Assembly (NCBI GenBank): GCA_021773055.1
Contig: JAJFKV010000048.1
Location: 1-38,831 of the forward strand
Direction: 5' to 3'
From: Woeseiaceae bacterium
GTDB lineage: Bacteria > Pseudomonadota > Gammaproteobacteria > Steroidobacterales > Woeseiaceae
DNA: 38,831 bases
Positions 17,038 to 24,344 of the stretch are shown piece after piece. Below the pieces are notes generated by a model. The model was not told the origin of the DNA and did no database searches. It worked only from the letters and a program-made list of their open reading frames with translations. The translations under genes and the position numbers were made by a program. The stretch's first letter is position 1; the number at the start of each line of letters is the position of its first letter.

Positions 17038-19033
17038 CCACCTGCTGCATTTCCGTCGCGGCGTGCACGCGTAGCAGTTCATCGGTCAGCCGCCGCATTT
17101 TCCCCGTCATACGCCAGTGAAAAATCGTCTGTGCAGCCAGCACGCGCTTGACGTAAATGCGGGTTTCATTGAATGGGATGTTCTCGATCCAGACTCGCGC
17201 ATCCACTGAACCACTCTCGGGAAGCCAGCGGTCAACGCGGTGTGGCCCTGCATTGTACGCGGCGGTCGCAAGTACCTGATTGCCTCCATAGCGCGCTGCC
17301 ATTTGCCCAAGATAGGTCGTACCAAGCTGGATGTTGCTTTCCGGATCAACCAGTGTAGATAGTCCGGAATAAGGCAATTTGATTTCCTTGGCAACGTTGC
17401 GACCGGTTGCCGGCATCAATTGCATCAGGCCGATGGCGCCGGCATGTGATCGCACATCGCGCATGAACAGACTTTCGCTGCGGGCAATACCATAAGCCCA
17501 GGTTGACGAAATGCTGGCGAGTGTCGAAAACTTTTCGAACGTATCCTGATAGGGCAGCGGATAGCGGATCGACAAGTCATCGTATTCTTGAAGACTGGCC
17601 GCCGCTGCGATCGCACGCGAATGCCACCCCCAGCGATGCGCAAGAATAGCCGCCTGGGTTTTGTCTTCGTCCGACATATGGCGAACGACAGCATCCCATT
17701 CAGAACGGCCACGGCCATCCAGGCCGACGTAATAAAGTTCACGAGCACGGGTAACTTCCGGCCTCAATTGCAACGCGGCGAGCTTAATGTCGTTCGCGAG
17801 CAGACTCGTATGATCGAGCGCATATGACTTGGCGAGCTTATCGGCGGCCAGGAACCCGTAAAAGCTTCGCTCCAGCCGGAGTGACTCCAGATCAGCTACA
17901 GCGGCCAATGCCTGACCGGATTCGATTTCTGCAATCGCGCGCCAATAACGCCATTCCTCAGAGTTCTGCTCGGAGTCGGGCATCGCCGCGATATCGGTGA
18001 GCAGGCGTTTCCAGCGAGCTTCGCGCAGACTGCTGCGCGCACGCCAGCGCAAGACCTCATCGCTTTGCGCTGCAGGCGAAAGCTTCTGCAGTAACTTGTA
18101 CGCTCCTGGTAAATTGTCGCGCGCCATCCACAGAGCGATGTGCTGCGCAGTCAATATTTTTTGTGCTGCCGAAAACTTGTGTTTGCCGGATACTCGACCC
18201 CAGATTTCATGAGCAATTTCAGGGTCCCTGAAAGTGAGCCGCTCTGCGGCATAGACGAGTTGTTCACGCAACGCTGCGTCGCCAGATCTCCGCCACTTGT
18301 GGCGCAGGAAATCCTCGGGGTTCGTTTGTGCCTGCTGCCACTGCGCAGCCTGATCGACATGCCGCTGGTCTATCTGCTTCGCTAACCAAGCTGCCAATGT
18401 GAAATTTCTTGCTGTGACGGCAAGATCGTAACGTTGCTGATACTCAACGAGTCCGAGTAAATTGCGTTCCAGCAAATACTCGAACACGGGATCGCACTCG
18501 CTGACCTGACTCTTGCCGACCATCCACAATTCGACCGCTCGAAATTCGACTCGCTGGTGCCGTCCTGCCCTGATCTCTGCCTGGAGCGCGAGGCAGTCGA
18601 GTTTTTCGATACTCTGACCCTGATAAAACTGCTCATAAATCCTCAGGTAGCCTGACAGGTCGTCATTCCGGACAAAATTCAGCGCATGGCGATAGCGTAG
18701 TTCGCGTACCGGCCGCAAGGTGCCGTACTGCTGTACGAACGTATCGATTTCAGCGGCGGAGACCGTGCCGATGTTCGCGCGCAACCAGGTGGCGCGCAGG
18801 TCCGGCCAGAGTATGTATTTCTCAAGCGACTGCCGGTCAAGCGCCGAGAGCGCATCGACCTTCGTCCAGTCGCCTCGCTCGACTGACACGAAAACGCTGC
18901 GGAATAACTCACGTTGTTGTTCGATCTGGCTGTCAGAACGAGCCTGCTGTGTAGCCGCCGGGGCTGAAGTTGCCGCCAGAATAAATACTGCTGCGGATAT
19001 ACATATACGGCTGACGGCGCTTGGGCGAGTCAT
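17024..19033 (-). CDS. slt: Soluble lytic murein transglycosylase (Slt70 family)
   Basis: A 669-residue periplasmic enzyme that cleaves peptidoglycan between MurNAc and GlcNAc, leaving 1,6-anhydro ends. It has a signal peptide (AAVFILAATSAPAAT), a long helical superhelix typical of Slt70, and the C-terminal lysozyme-like SLT domain. That domain has the catalytic Glu in GIARSES, then SHAGAIGLMQLMPATG, LDPESNIQLGTTYL in related form, and ATAAYNAGPHRVDRWLP. It sits 34 bases downstream of the HtrA gene and is likely co-transcribed, putting cell-wall turnover and envelope protein quality control together. Confidence 0.94.
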   Translation of the reverse strand: MTRPSAVSRICISAAVFILAATSAPAATQQARSDSQIEQQRELFRSVFVSVERGDWTKVDALSALDRQSLEKYILWPDLRATWLRANIGTVSAAEIDTFVQQYGTLRPVRELRYRHALNFVRNDDLSGYLRIYEQFYQGQSIEKLDCLALQAEIRAGRHQRVEFRAVELWMVGKSQVSECDPVFEYLLERNLLGLVEYQQRYDLAVTARNFTLAAWLAKQIDQRHVDQAAQWQQAQTNPEDFLRHKWRRSGDAALREQLVYAAERLTFRDPEIAHEIWGRVSGKHKFSAAQKILTAQHIALWMARDNLPGAYKLLQKLSPAAQSDEVLRWRARSSLREARWKRLLTDIAAMPDSEQNSEEWRYWRAIAEIESGQALAAVADLESLRLERSFYGFLAADKLAKSYALDHTSLLANDIKLAALQLRPEVTRARELYYVGLDGRGRSEWDAVVRHMSDEDKTQAAILAHRWGWHSRAIAAAASLQEYDDLSIRYPLPYQDTFEKFSTLASISSTWAYGIARSESLFMRDVRSHAGAIGLMQLMPATGRNVAKEIKLPYSGLSTLVDPESNIQLGTTYLGQMAARYGGNQVLATAAYNAGPHRVDRWLPESGSVDARVWIENIPFNETRIYVKRVLAAQTIFHWRMTGKMRRLTDELLRVHAATEMQQVANAR

Positions 19034-19067
19034 GAGTCGGTTTTTACCTCATTGTTGAGCCTCGATT

Positions 19068-20423
19068 CTATCGAATCTGGATCATCAATGTTCTGTCGCC
19101 GCGACGAATGTTCAGGAACAAAATGTCGTAGCGCGAGGCGACCTCTCTCAGGTCCTGCAAGTTGTTTACATGCTCGCGATTTACGCTGGTTATCAGGTCA
19201 CCACTGCGCAACCCGCGTTGAGCGGCTGGCGTACCTTCCTGCACCGAACGAATTGCGATGCCGTTATCATCCGTAGTGCTGGATACGGCGAAAGTCGAGC
19301 CGGCCAGACCCGAGTGTATCTCTTCACCCAATACCAGCTGGCCCTGGGCCTCACCTAACTTCGCTGCCGCAGTCCGTGTTTCGTTATCTCGGATGTATTT
19401 GATATCGATCTGCTCACCGGAGCGCAACAGGCCGATGCGGTTTCTCAATTCGGATGCGCCGTCGATCTTCTTGTCATTGACCTCGAGAATAATGTCGCCA
19501 ACTTTCAGACCGGCATTTTCTGCGGCCGAGTCCGATTGAATGCCGGTAATCAACGCGCCACTCTCGATGTCATTGCCCAGCGCTTCTGCGTCCGCGGCGT
19601 CGATCGTTTGAATATTCACGCCTAACAAGCCGCGGCGGATTTCGCCGAAGTCGAGTATCTGGTTCATGATGGAGCTGGCGATTTCCGTGGGTACCGCAAA
19701 GCCGATGCCGACATTGCCGCCCGAGCGGCTGATGATCGCGGAGTTAATGCCGATGAGTTCGCCATTCATATTGACTAACGCGCCACCCGAGTTTCCCGGA
19801 TTGATCGACGCATCTGTCTGAATGAAGTCTTCGTAGCCATCCCGGCTGATGCCGCTGCGGCCCAGAGCGCTGATTATGCCCGACGTTACCGTGTGGCCAA
19901 GCCCGAACGGGTTGCCGATCGCAATGACGAAGTCGCCGACACGTGCGCCGGTGGAATCGCCTATCGGCATATCTATCAGGCCGTCACCGTCTACCTTGAT
20001 TACCGCAATGTCAGTCGCGGGGTCTGAGCCAACGATCTCTGCGTCGAGCACCGTGCCGTCGATCAGTGAGATCTGGATCGCATCCGCGCCGCCGATGACA
20101 TGGTGGTTGGTCAGAATATAACCACGCTCCGCATCAATAATGACGCCGGATCCGGCGCTGGCTATTTCCCGCGAGCCGCCGCCGCCATGACCGTCCGGCA
20201 GGCCGAAGAAGCGCCGAAAAGCGTCGTCGCCAAATGAATTTCGGCGCGTTACGGTCTGGCTGACGCGAATATTGACAACGGCGGGTGAAACCTCCTCGAC
20301 CAATGGTGCGAGACTGGTGACGGGGGATCCCTTGACGCTCTGCGGTAATGCCGCATGGCCCACCGGCACAAATGCAAGGGTGAGGAGCAAGGTAGGAATG
20401 ATTCGCCGTGTCTTTGTCGTCAT
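19068..20423 (-). CDS. Periplasmic HtrA serine protease (DegQ/DegP type)
   Basis: A 451-residue envelope quality-control protease. It has a signal peptide (LLLTLAFVPVGHA), a trypsin-like domain with the complete triad H108 (TNHHV), D138 (DPATDIAVIKV) and S212 (NPGNSGG), and two PDZ domains (about 265-350 and 370-445). The short LA-loop region and overall length fit DegQ or MucD better than E. coli DegP. It degrades or refolds misfolded periplasmic and outer-membrane proteins. A perfect -10 box lies upstream. Neighbours are an Hsp20 gene upstream and slt downstream on the same strand. Confidence 0.95.
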   Translation of the reverse strand: MTTKTRRIIPTLLLTLAFVPVGHAALPQSVKGSPVTSLAPLVEEVSPAVVNIRVSQTVTRRNSFGDDAFRRFFGLPDGHGGGGSREIASAGSGVIIDAERGYILTNHHVIGGADAIQISLIDGTVLDAEIVGSDPATDIAVIKVDGDGLIDMPIGDSTGARVGDFVIAIGNPFGLGHTVTSGIISALGRSGISRDGYEDFIQTDASINPGNSGGALVNMNGELIGINSAIISRSGGNVGIGFAVPTEIASSIMNQILDFGEIRRGLLGVNIQTIDAADAEALGNDIESGALITGIQSDSAAENAGLKVGDIILEVNDKKIDGASELRNRIGLLRSGEQIDIKYIRDNETRTAAAKLGEAQGQLVLGEEIHSGLAGSTFAVSSTTDDNGIAIRSVQEGTPAAQRGLRSGDLITSVNREHVNNLQDLREVASRYDILFLNIRRGDRTLMIQIR

Positions 20424-20454
20424 AGTTGGTCTCGATCGGGTGGTATTATCGGTA

Positions 20455-20460
20455 ATTATA
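20455..20460 (-). promoter_or_regulatory. Candidate -10 box of the HtrA gene
   Basis: On the minus strand TATAAT, a perfect -10, lies 31 bases upstream of the HtrA ATG. The matching -35 (around GCTCAG at 17 bases) is poor, so an activator or another start may be involved. No sigma-E-like GGAACTT element is seen. Confidence 0.45.
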
Positions 20461-20525
20461 GGCCTTTACAGTGATGCCTGAGCGCAACAATTCGTCGCGC
20501 CCAGGCCGCAATGCCCAGTCATTGG

Positions 20526-20942
20526 TCAGGCGGTTTCTACAGTGATGCGTCGTGCCTGAACTTCCGCCAGCTTGGGGATTGTGACGTCGAGAATACCGTT
20601 GCTGCTCCTGGCAGTGATATTTTCCGCGTCAGCGGTGTCCGGAAGCGTGAAGCGCCGCAGGAATTGGCCACTCGCACGTTCAGTGCGTCGTACGTCGCTG
20701 TTTTCGCCAATTTTTCCGCTGTCGCGAACGCCGCTCACGGTGAGGACACCGGCATCCATCGATATCTCGATATTTGTCGCTGCGACGCCAGGCACGTCCG
20801 CGCGTAGCAAAAAGCGGCTTTCTTCTTCAATGATATCGACGGCCGGCACCCACTTGCTGTGATCGTTTCGCGCTGTTGCACCGCGCAAATCGCGTTGCAA
20901 TAAATCAAAGGTAGACCAGGGTTCAAAACGTGCAATTTTCAT
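20526..20942 (-). CDS. Small heat-shock protein, Hsp20 / alpha-crystallin family
   Basis: A 138-residue ATP-independent holdase that keeps unfolding proteins soluble. After an N-terminal MKIARFEPWSTFDLLQRDL segment it has the alpha-crystallin domain: WVPAVDIIEEESRF, RADVPGV, GVLTVSGVR, FLRRFTLPDTAD, and the end-of-domain NGILDVTIPK. The ATG at 20940-20942 has a good Shine-Dalgarno (GGAGA, seven bases upstream); a longer frame upstream is not conserved. A sigma-32-like promoter precedes it. The HtrA gene follows on the same strand after 102 bases. Confidence 0.94.
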   Translation of the reverse strand: MKIARFEPWSTFDLLQRDLRGATARNDHSKWVPAVDIIEEESRFLLRADVPGVAATNIEISMDAGVLTVSGVRDSGKIGENSDVRRTERASGQFLRRFTLPDTADAENITARSSNGILDVTIPKLAEVQARRITVETA

Positions 20943-20978
20943 GATTTTCTCCAATATTAAGCTATCTCGTTGCACGTT

Positions 20979-21007
20979 ATTCTCGGGTCGTCGCAAGTCT
21001 TTTCAAG
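20979..21007 (-). promoter_or_regulatory. Sigma-32-like heat-shock promoter of hsp20
   Basis: On the minus strand CTTGAA (21002-21007) is followed after 14 bases by CCCGAGAAT (20979-20987). The heat-shock sigma consensus is CTTGAA, 13-14 bases, CCCCATNT, so the -35 is perfect and the -10 fair. The predicted start leaves a leader of about 30 bases. The downstream gene product is a heat-shock protein, which supports the call. Confidence 0.55.
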
Positions 21008-21072
21008 TGACAAATACCGGGAAAAGGGCTATTTTTGAGGCCGATTACTAGCAATATTCGCGCTTTGAGGGT

Positions 21073-21090
21073 GCCACTATATCTAGTGGC
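21073..21090. promoter_or_regulatory. Upstream NrdR-like palindrome
   Basis: GCCACTA (21073-21079) and TAGTGGC (21084-21090) form a perfect inverted repeat around TATC. The 16-base core resembles the NrdR box (ACACWATATMTWGTGT-like), matching most positions including CACTATAT. It lies 179 bases from the better box at 21253, far from the usual 31-32 base spacing, and overlaps a possible minus-strand -10 (TATAGT). Confidence 0.4.
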
Positions 21091-21210
21091 GCAGAAATTT
21101 AACGAAAGTGTCATTTTTTTTGCCCTATTTTTAAAGCACTTACTCGCGAATGTTCCGTAAGTCATTGTTTTTTTATGTGAAAGTCCCTTACAAAAAAATA
21201 CTCAAAACGC

Positions 21211-21239
21211 TTGACAGTGGTGCCGTTCGAGCATAATCT
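21211..21239 (+). promoter_or_regulatory. Sigma-70 promoter of nrdJa-nrdJb
   Basis: A perfect -35 TTGACA (21211-21216) is followed after 17 bases by TAATCT (21234-21239). The predicted start is near 21246, just before the NrdR-type palindrome, and leaves a leader of about 170 bases before nrdJa. Confidence 0.65.
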
Positions 21240-21250
21240 TGTCACCACTC

Positions 21251-21270
21251 AGACACAACATCTTGTGTCT
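21251..21270. promoter_or_regulatory. NrdR box overlapping the nrdJ transcription start
   Basis: AGACACAA (21251-21258) and TTGTGTCT (21263-21270) are perfect inverse arms around CATC. The central 16 bases match the NrdR repressor box at nearly every position. NrdR senses dATP/ATP and represses ribonucleotide reductase genes. The place, just downstream of the -10 and ahead of a reductase gene, fits repression by blocking initiation. Confidence 0.65.
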
Positions 21271-21307
21271 ACTCAAAGAGGATTGGAGGCCGGCAACGGC
21301 TCTCGCC

Positions 21308-21370
21308 ATGCGTTTTCTGGCCGCGGGCGAGCGGGATCGTTTTCTCTTGAAGAAAGCTAGTCAAAATTAG
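21308..21370 (+). CDS. Possible 20-codon upstream ORF in the nrdJ leader
   Basis: ATG at 21308 opens a 20-codon frame (MRFLAAGERD...KKASQN) ending in TAG at 21370, 44 bases before nrdJa. A GGAGG at 21285-21289 is 18 bases upstream, but the small GNRA-capped stem at 21289-21300 could bring it closer. The ATG lies just past the left arm of a second stem (21302-21307 with 21326-21331). No residue pattern such as a codon run points to attenuation, so it may be chance. Confidence 0.25.
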   Translation: MRFLAAGERDRFLLKKASQN

Positions 21371-21414
21371 GTATTTGGGGTCTCCGAAGGGAGTTCAGGG
21401 GAGTAAGAAGCACG

Positions 21415-23571
21415 ATGAAGTCTGCCGTCATTCTTGATACGCACACGGTTACCGACATTCAATTTCAACCGGCGTCACTCGATATTTGGGATGCGAAATA
21501 TCGACTGACAGCCAAAGATGGCTCGAAGATTGATGAGAATATTGATGACACCTACCGACGAGTTGCTCGGGCACTTGCTGACGTAGAGGTCGAATCCAAG
21601 CGCGACCATTATTTTGAGGAATTCGTCTGGGCTCTTCGTTCGGGTGCGATTCCGGCGGGCCGTATTATTTCCAATGCGGGCGCCCGCGAGCACAAACCAG
21701 CGACCTCGACGATCAATTGCACCGTGTCCGGTACTGTCGGCGACTCGATGGATAATATCCTCAACAAGGTTCATGAGGCTGGATTGACGCTCAAAGCCGG
21801 TTGCGGAATCGGTTATGAATTCTCGACACTGCGGCCGAAGGGCGCCTATGTGACAGGTGCCGGCGCATACACATCAGGTCCGTTATCCTTCATGGATATC
21901 TACGACAAGATGTGTTTCACAGTGTCGTCCGCTGGCGGTCGCCGTGGTGCACAGATGGGCACTTTTGATGTCGGTCACCCCGATGTCATGGAATTTATCC
22001 GCGCCAAACGGGAAGACGGTCGTCTTCGGCAATTTAATCTTTCGTTGCTCGTTACCGATGAGTTCATGCAAGCCGTCATTAATGCAGATGACTGGAGACT
22101 TGCCTTTCCGGTAACACCCAAAGAAGTTGAGGTCGATGCCCTCGACGTAAGCGATGAAAGCCAGTTCGTGTGGCGCGAATGGCCCGAGGCAGGTAATTAC
22201 GTTACTGACAACGAAGGCCTGGCCGCGTGCAAGATTTACAAGACGCTGCCGGCTCGGCGCGTCTGGGACATTATCATGGCGTCCACCTACGATTTCGCGG
22301 AACCGGGTTTCGTGCTGATCGATAAGGTCAACGAAATGAATAACAACTGGTTCTGCGAGAACATTCGTGCAACCAATCCCTGCGGTGAGCAGCCATTGCC
22401 ACCGTATGGTTCGTGCCTGTTGGGCTCTGTCAATCTGACTCGATTTGTCAGCAAGCCATTCACAGCCGAAGCAGCTTTCGATTGGGAGAACTTCCGCAAG
22501 GTCGTGAAGGTATTCACGCGCATGCTAGACAATGTTGTTGAAATTAACGGCTTGCCATTGCCACAGCAACGTAATGAAATTCAACGCAAACGGCGTCATG
22601 GCATGGGCTTTTTGGGGCTCGGTTCGACAATTACGATGTTGTGCATGAAGTACGGTGAGGCAGCAGCGGTTGAGTTCACCGAAGAGGTTGCTCGCCAACT
22701 GGCAATGGCTGGTTGGGAAGAGGGGCTTACGCTGGCAGAAGAAAAAGGGCCGGCGCCGATCATGAATGAAACCTTCGAAGTGACCGACGAAATGCTTCGC
22801 AAGCGTCCTGAAATGCGCGAAGACGGTTACCAGGTTGGTGACAAAGTACCGGGCCGTATTTTGCATGCCCGCTACAGTCGTTATATGCAGCGAGTCGCCG
22901 CCGAATCACCGGAGCTCGTTGCCAAGCTCGCTGAAACAGGTGCGCGCTTCACACATCACAGCTCGATCGCGCCGACAGGAACCATCTCACTATCTCTTGC
23001 CAACAATGCCAGTAACGGTATTGAACCCAGTTTTGCCCACCACTACTTTCGCAACGTGATCCGTCAAGGCAAGAAGAGTAAAGAAAAAATAGATGTCTTC
23101 TCGTTTGAATTACTGGCGTACAGGGCAGCAATTGATCCGCAGGGCATACCGGGAGGCGCAGGAGAGGGCGCACCGGCCAATAACTTGCCGGACTTCTTTA
23201 TTACAGCGGATGAAGTGACGCCGAAGCAGCATGTCGACATTCAGGCGGCCGCGCAAAAGTGGATCGATTCATCGATTTCCAAGACGGCCAACGTACCGAC
23301 GGACTACAAGTACGATGACTTCAAAGACATCTATTTGTACGCTTATCAGCAGGGCCTGAAAGGGTGCACGACGTTCCGCTTTAATCCGGAGGCGTTCCAG
23401 GGCGTTCTGGTCAAAGAGAAGGATCTCAAAAGCACGAAGTACACATTTACACTGGACGATGGCTCTACCGTTGACTTGCGGGGAGACGAGGAAATTGAGT
23501 ACGACGGTGAAGTGCATACAGCAGCCAATTTGTTTGATGCCTTGAAAGAAGGCTATTACGGTAAATTCTAA
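21415..23571 (+). CDS. nrdJa: Class II (B12-dependent) ribonucleotide reductase, large part NrdJa
   Basis: Reduces ribonucleotides to deoxyribonucleotides using an adenosylcobalamin-derived radical, so it works with or without oxygen. The 718-residue protein has the redox cysteine region TSTINCTVSGT, the glycine-rich LKAGCGIGYEFS, the active-site NPCGEQPLPPYGSC (radical Cys and Glu), APTGTISL, and a second-redox-cysteine-like KGCTTFRFNP. It ends without the C-terminal cysteine domain, which is supplied by the next gene, the same split as P. aeruginosa nrdJa/nrdJb. The ATG has a GGGGAG about 11 bases upstream. It overlaps nrdJb by one base. Confidence 0.94.
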   Translation: MKSAVILDTHTVTDIQFQPASLDIWDAKYRLTAKDGSKIDENIDDTYRRVARALADVEVESKRDHYFEEFVWALRSGAIPAGRIISNAGAREHKPATSTINCTVSGTVGDSMDNILNKVHEAGLTLKAGCGIGYEFSTLRPKGAYVTGAGAYTSGPLSFMDIYDKMCFTVSSAGGRRGAQMGTFDVGHPDVMEFIRAKREDGRLRQFNLSLLVTDEFMQAVINADDWRLAFPVTPKEVEVDALDVSDESQFVWREWPEAGNYVTDNEGLAACKIYKTLPARRVWDIIMASTYDFAEPGFVLIDKVNEMNNNWFCENIRATNPCGEQPLPPYGSCLLGSVNLTRFVSKPFTAEAAFDWENFRKVVKVFTRMLDNVVEINGLPLPQQRNEIQRKRRHGMGFLGLGSTITMLCMKYGEAAAVEFTEEVARQLAMAGWEEGLTLAEEKGPAPIMNETFEVTDEMLRKRPEMREDGYQVGDKVPGRILHARYSRYMQRVAAESPELVAKLAETGARFTHHSSIAPTGTISLSLANNASNGIEPSFAHHYFRNVIRQGKKSKEKIDVFSFELLAYRAAIDPQGIPGGAGEGAPANNLPDFFITADEVTPKQHVDIQAAAQKWIDSSISKTANVPTDYKYDDFKDIYLYAYQQGLKGCTTFRFNPEAFQGVLVKEKDLKSTKYTFTLDDGSTVDLRGDEEIEYDGEVHTAANLFDALKEGYYGKF

Positions 23572-24278
23572 TGATCAAAGTAGAAAAGAAAATTGTGGGT
23601 TACGCGGTTAACCAACCCGAGGCCGAAGAGAAAGAAGCAAAGCGTGAATTCAAGCGTGAAGGTGGCGGTGGGGATCGGGCCGAAGTTATTCGCATGCACG
23701 AAAAACTTGAGCGTCCGGAGATGCTGGTCGGGTCGACCTATAAGGTGAAAACCCCGATATCAGATCACGCCATGTACATAACGGTTAACGACATTATTCT
23801 CAATGAAGGCACCGAATATGAGAAGCGCAGGCCGTTTGAGATTTTCATAAATTCCAAGAATCTCGACCACTATCAGTGGATCGTTGCACTAACCCGCATT
23901 ATCTCGGCGGTTTTCCGCAAAGGCGGCGACGTAACGTTTCTGGTTGAAGAGCTCAAGGCTGTATTTGATCCGCGTGGTGGCTACTGGCAGTCAGGCGGCA
24001 AGTTCATGCCATCGATCATTGCGGAGCTTGGCTATATCGTTGAGAAACACCTGATCATGATCGGCATGATGGCGTCACCGGAATTGGATATAGCGCAGAA
24101 AGAGCTGCTAGCTCAAAAGCGCGCTGAATTTGAAGAATCAATAAAACAGCAGGACGCTTTTTCAGAAAGTACATATCCGGATGGTGCGCAGCTATGTGGC
24201 AAATGCAGTACGGCGGCCGTCATCATGATGGACGGATGCCAGACCTGTCTTGCGTGTGGTGATAGTAAGTGCGGCTAG
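23571..24278 (+). CDS. nrdJb: Class II ribonucleotide reductase, small part NrdJb (TSCPD domain)
   Basis: A 235-residue partner of NrdJa. The middle (about 55-170) is the TSCPD domain seen at the end of single-chain class II reductases: RPEMLVGSTYKVKTP, ITVNDIILNEGTEYEKRRP, FEIFINSKN. The C-terminus has the cysteine cluster CGKCS...CQTCLACGDSKCG, which shuttles electrons from thioredoxin or glutaredoxin to the active site. The start overlaps the nrdJa stop by one base (TAATG), so the two parts are made together. The N-terminal 50 residues are highly charged and probably flexible. Confidence 0.93.
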   Translation: MIKVEKKIVGYAVNQPEAEEKEAKREFKREGGGGDRAEVIRMHEKLERPEMLVGSTYKVKTPISDHAMYITVNDIILNEGTEYEKRRPFEIFINSKNLDHYQWIVALTRIISAVFRKGGDVTFLVEELKAVFDPRGGYWQSGGKFMPSIIAELGYIVEKHLIMIGMMASPELDIAQKELLAQKRAEFEESIKQQDAFSESTYPDGAQLCGKCSTAAVIMMDGCQTCLACGDSKCG

Positions 24279-24286
24279 CCTGATTT

Positions 24287-24297
24287 GCCCGGAGGGC
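24287..24297 (+). terminator. Weak hairpin after nrdJb
   Basis: GCCC (24287-24290) and GGGC (24294-24297) pair around GGA and are followed by GATCTTTAAG. The stem is short and the T-run poor, so it is at best a weak terminator between nrdJb and hldE. Confidence 0.25.
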
Positions 24298-24344
24298 GAT
24301 CTTTAAGGCTGCTGAATACGCTGTGATCTGATAGATTTCGCTGC

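Larger units (their letters stand above)
20943..21414. other. Divergent regulatory region between hsp20 and nrdJ
   Basis: These 472 bases contain no long ORF. From left to right: a heat-shock-type promoter for hsp20 (-), an A+T-rich middle with several A and T runs, an NrdR-like palindrome at 21073-21090, a sigma-70 promoter for nrdJ (+), a second and better NrdR-type palindrome, and a leader of about 170 bases with two GC stems (21289-21300, with a GCAA loop; 21302-21331) and a possible 20-codon ORF. A cobalamin riboswitch was looked for and not found. Each element is listed separately. Confidence 0.7.

Noticed and set aside
21240..21414. Cobalamin riboswitch in the nrdJ leader
   Set aside because: A B12-dependent enzyme makes it attractive, but I find no B12-box-like GCCACTG element or the usual conserved core in the leader.
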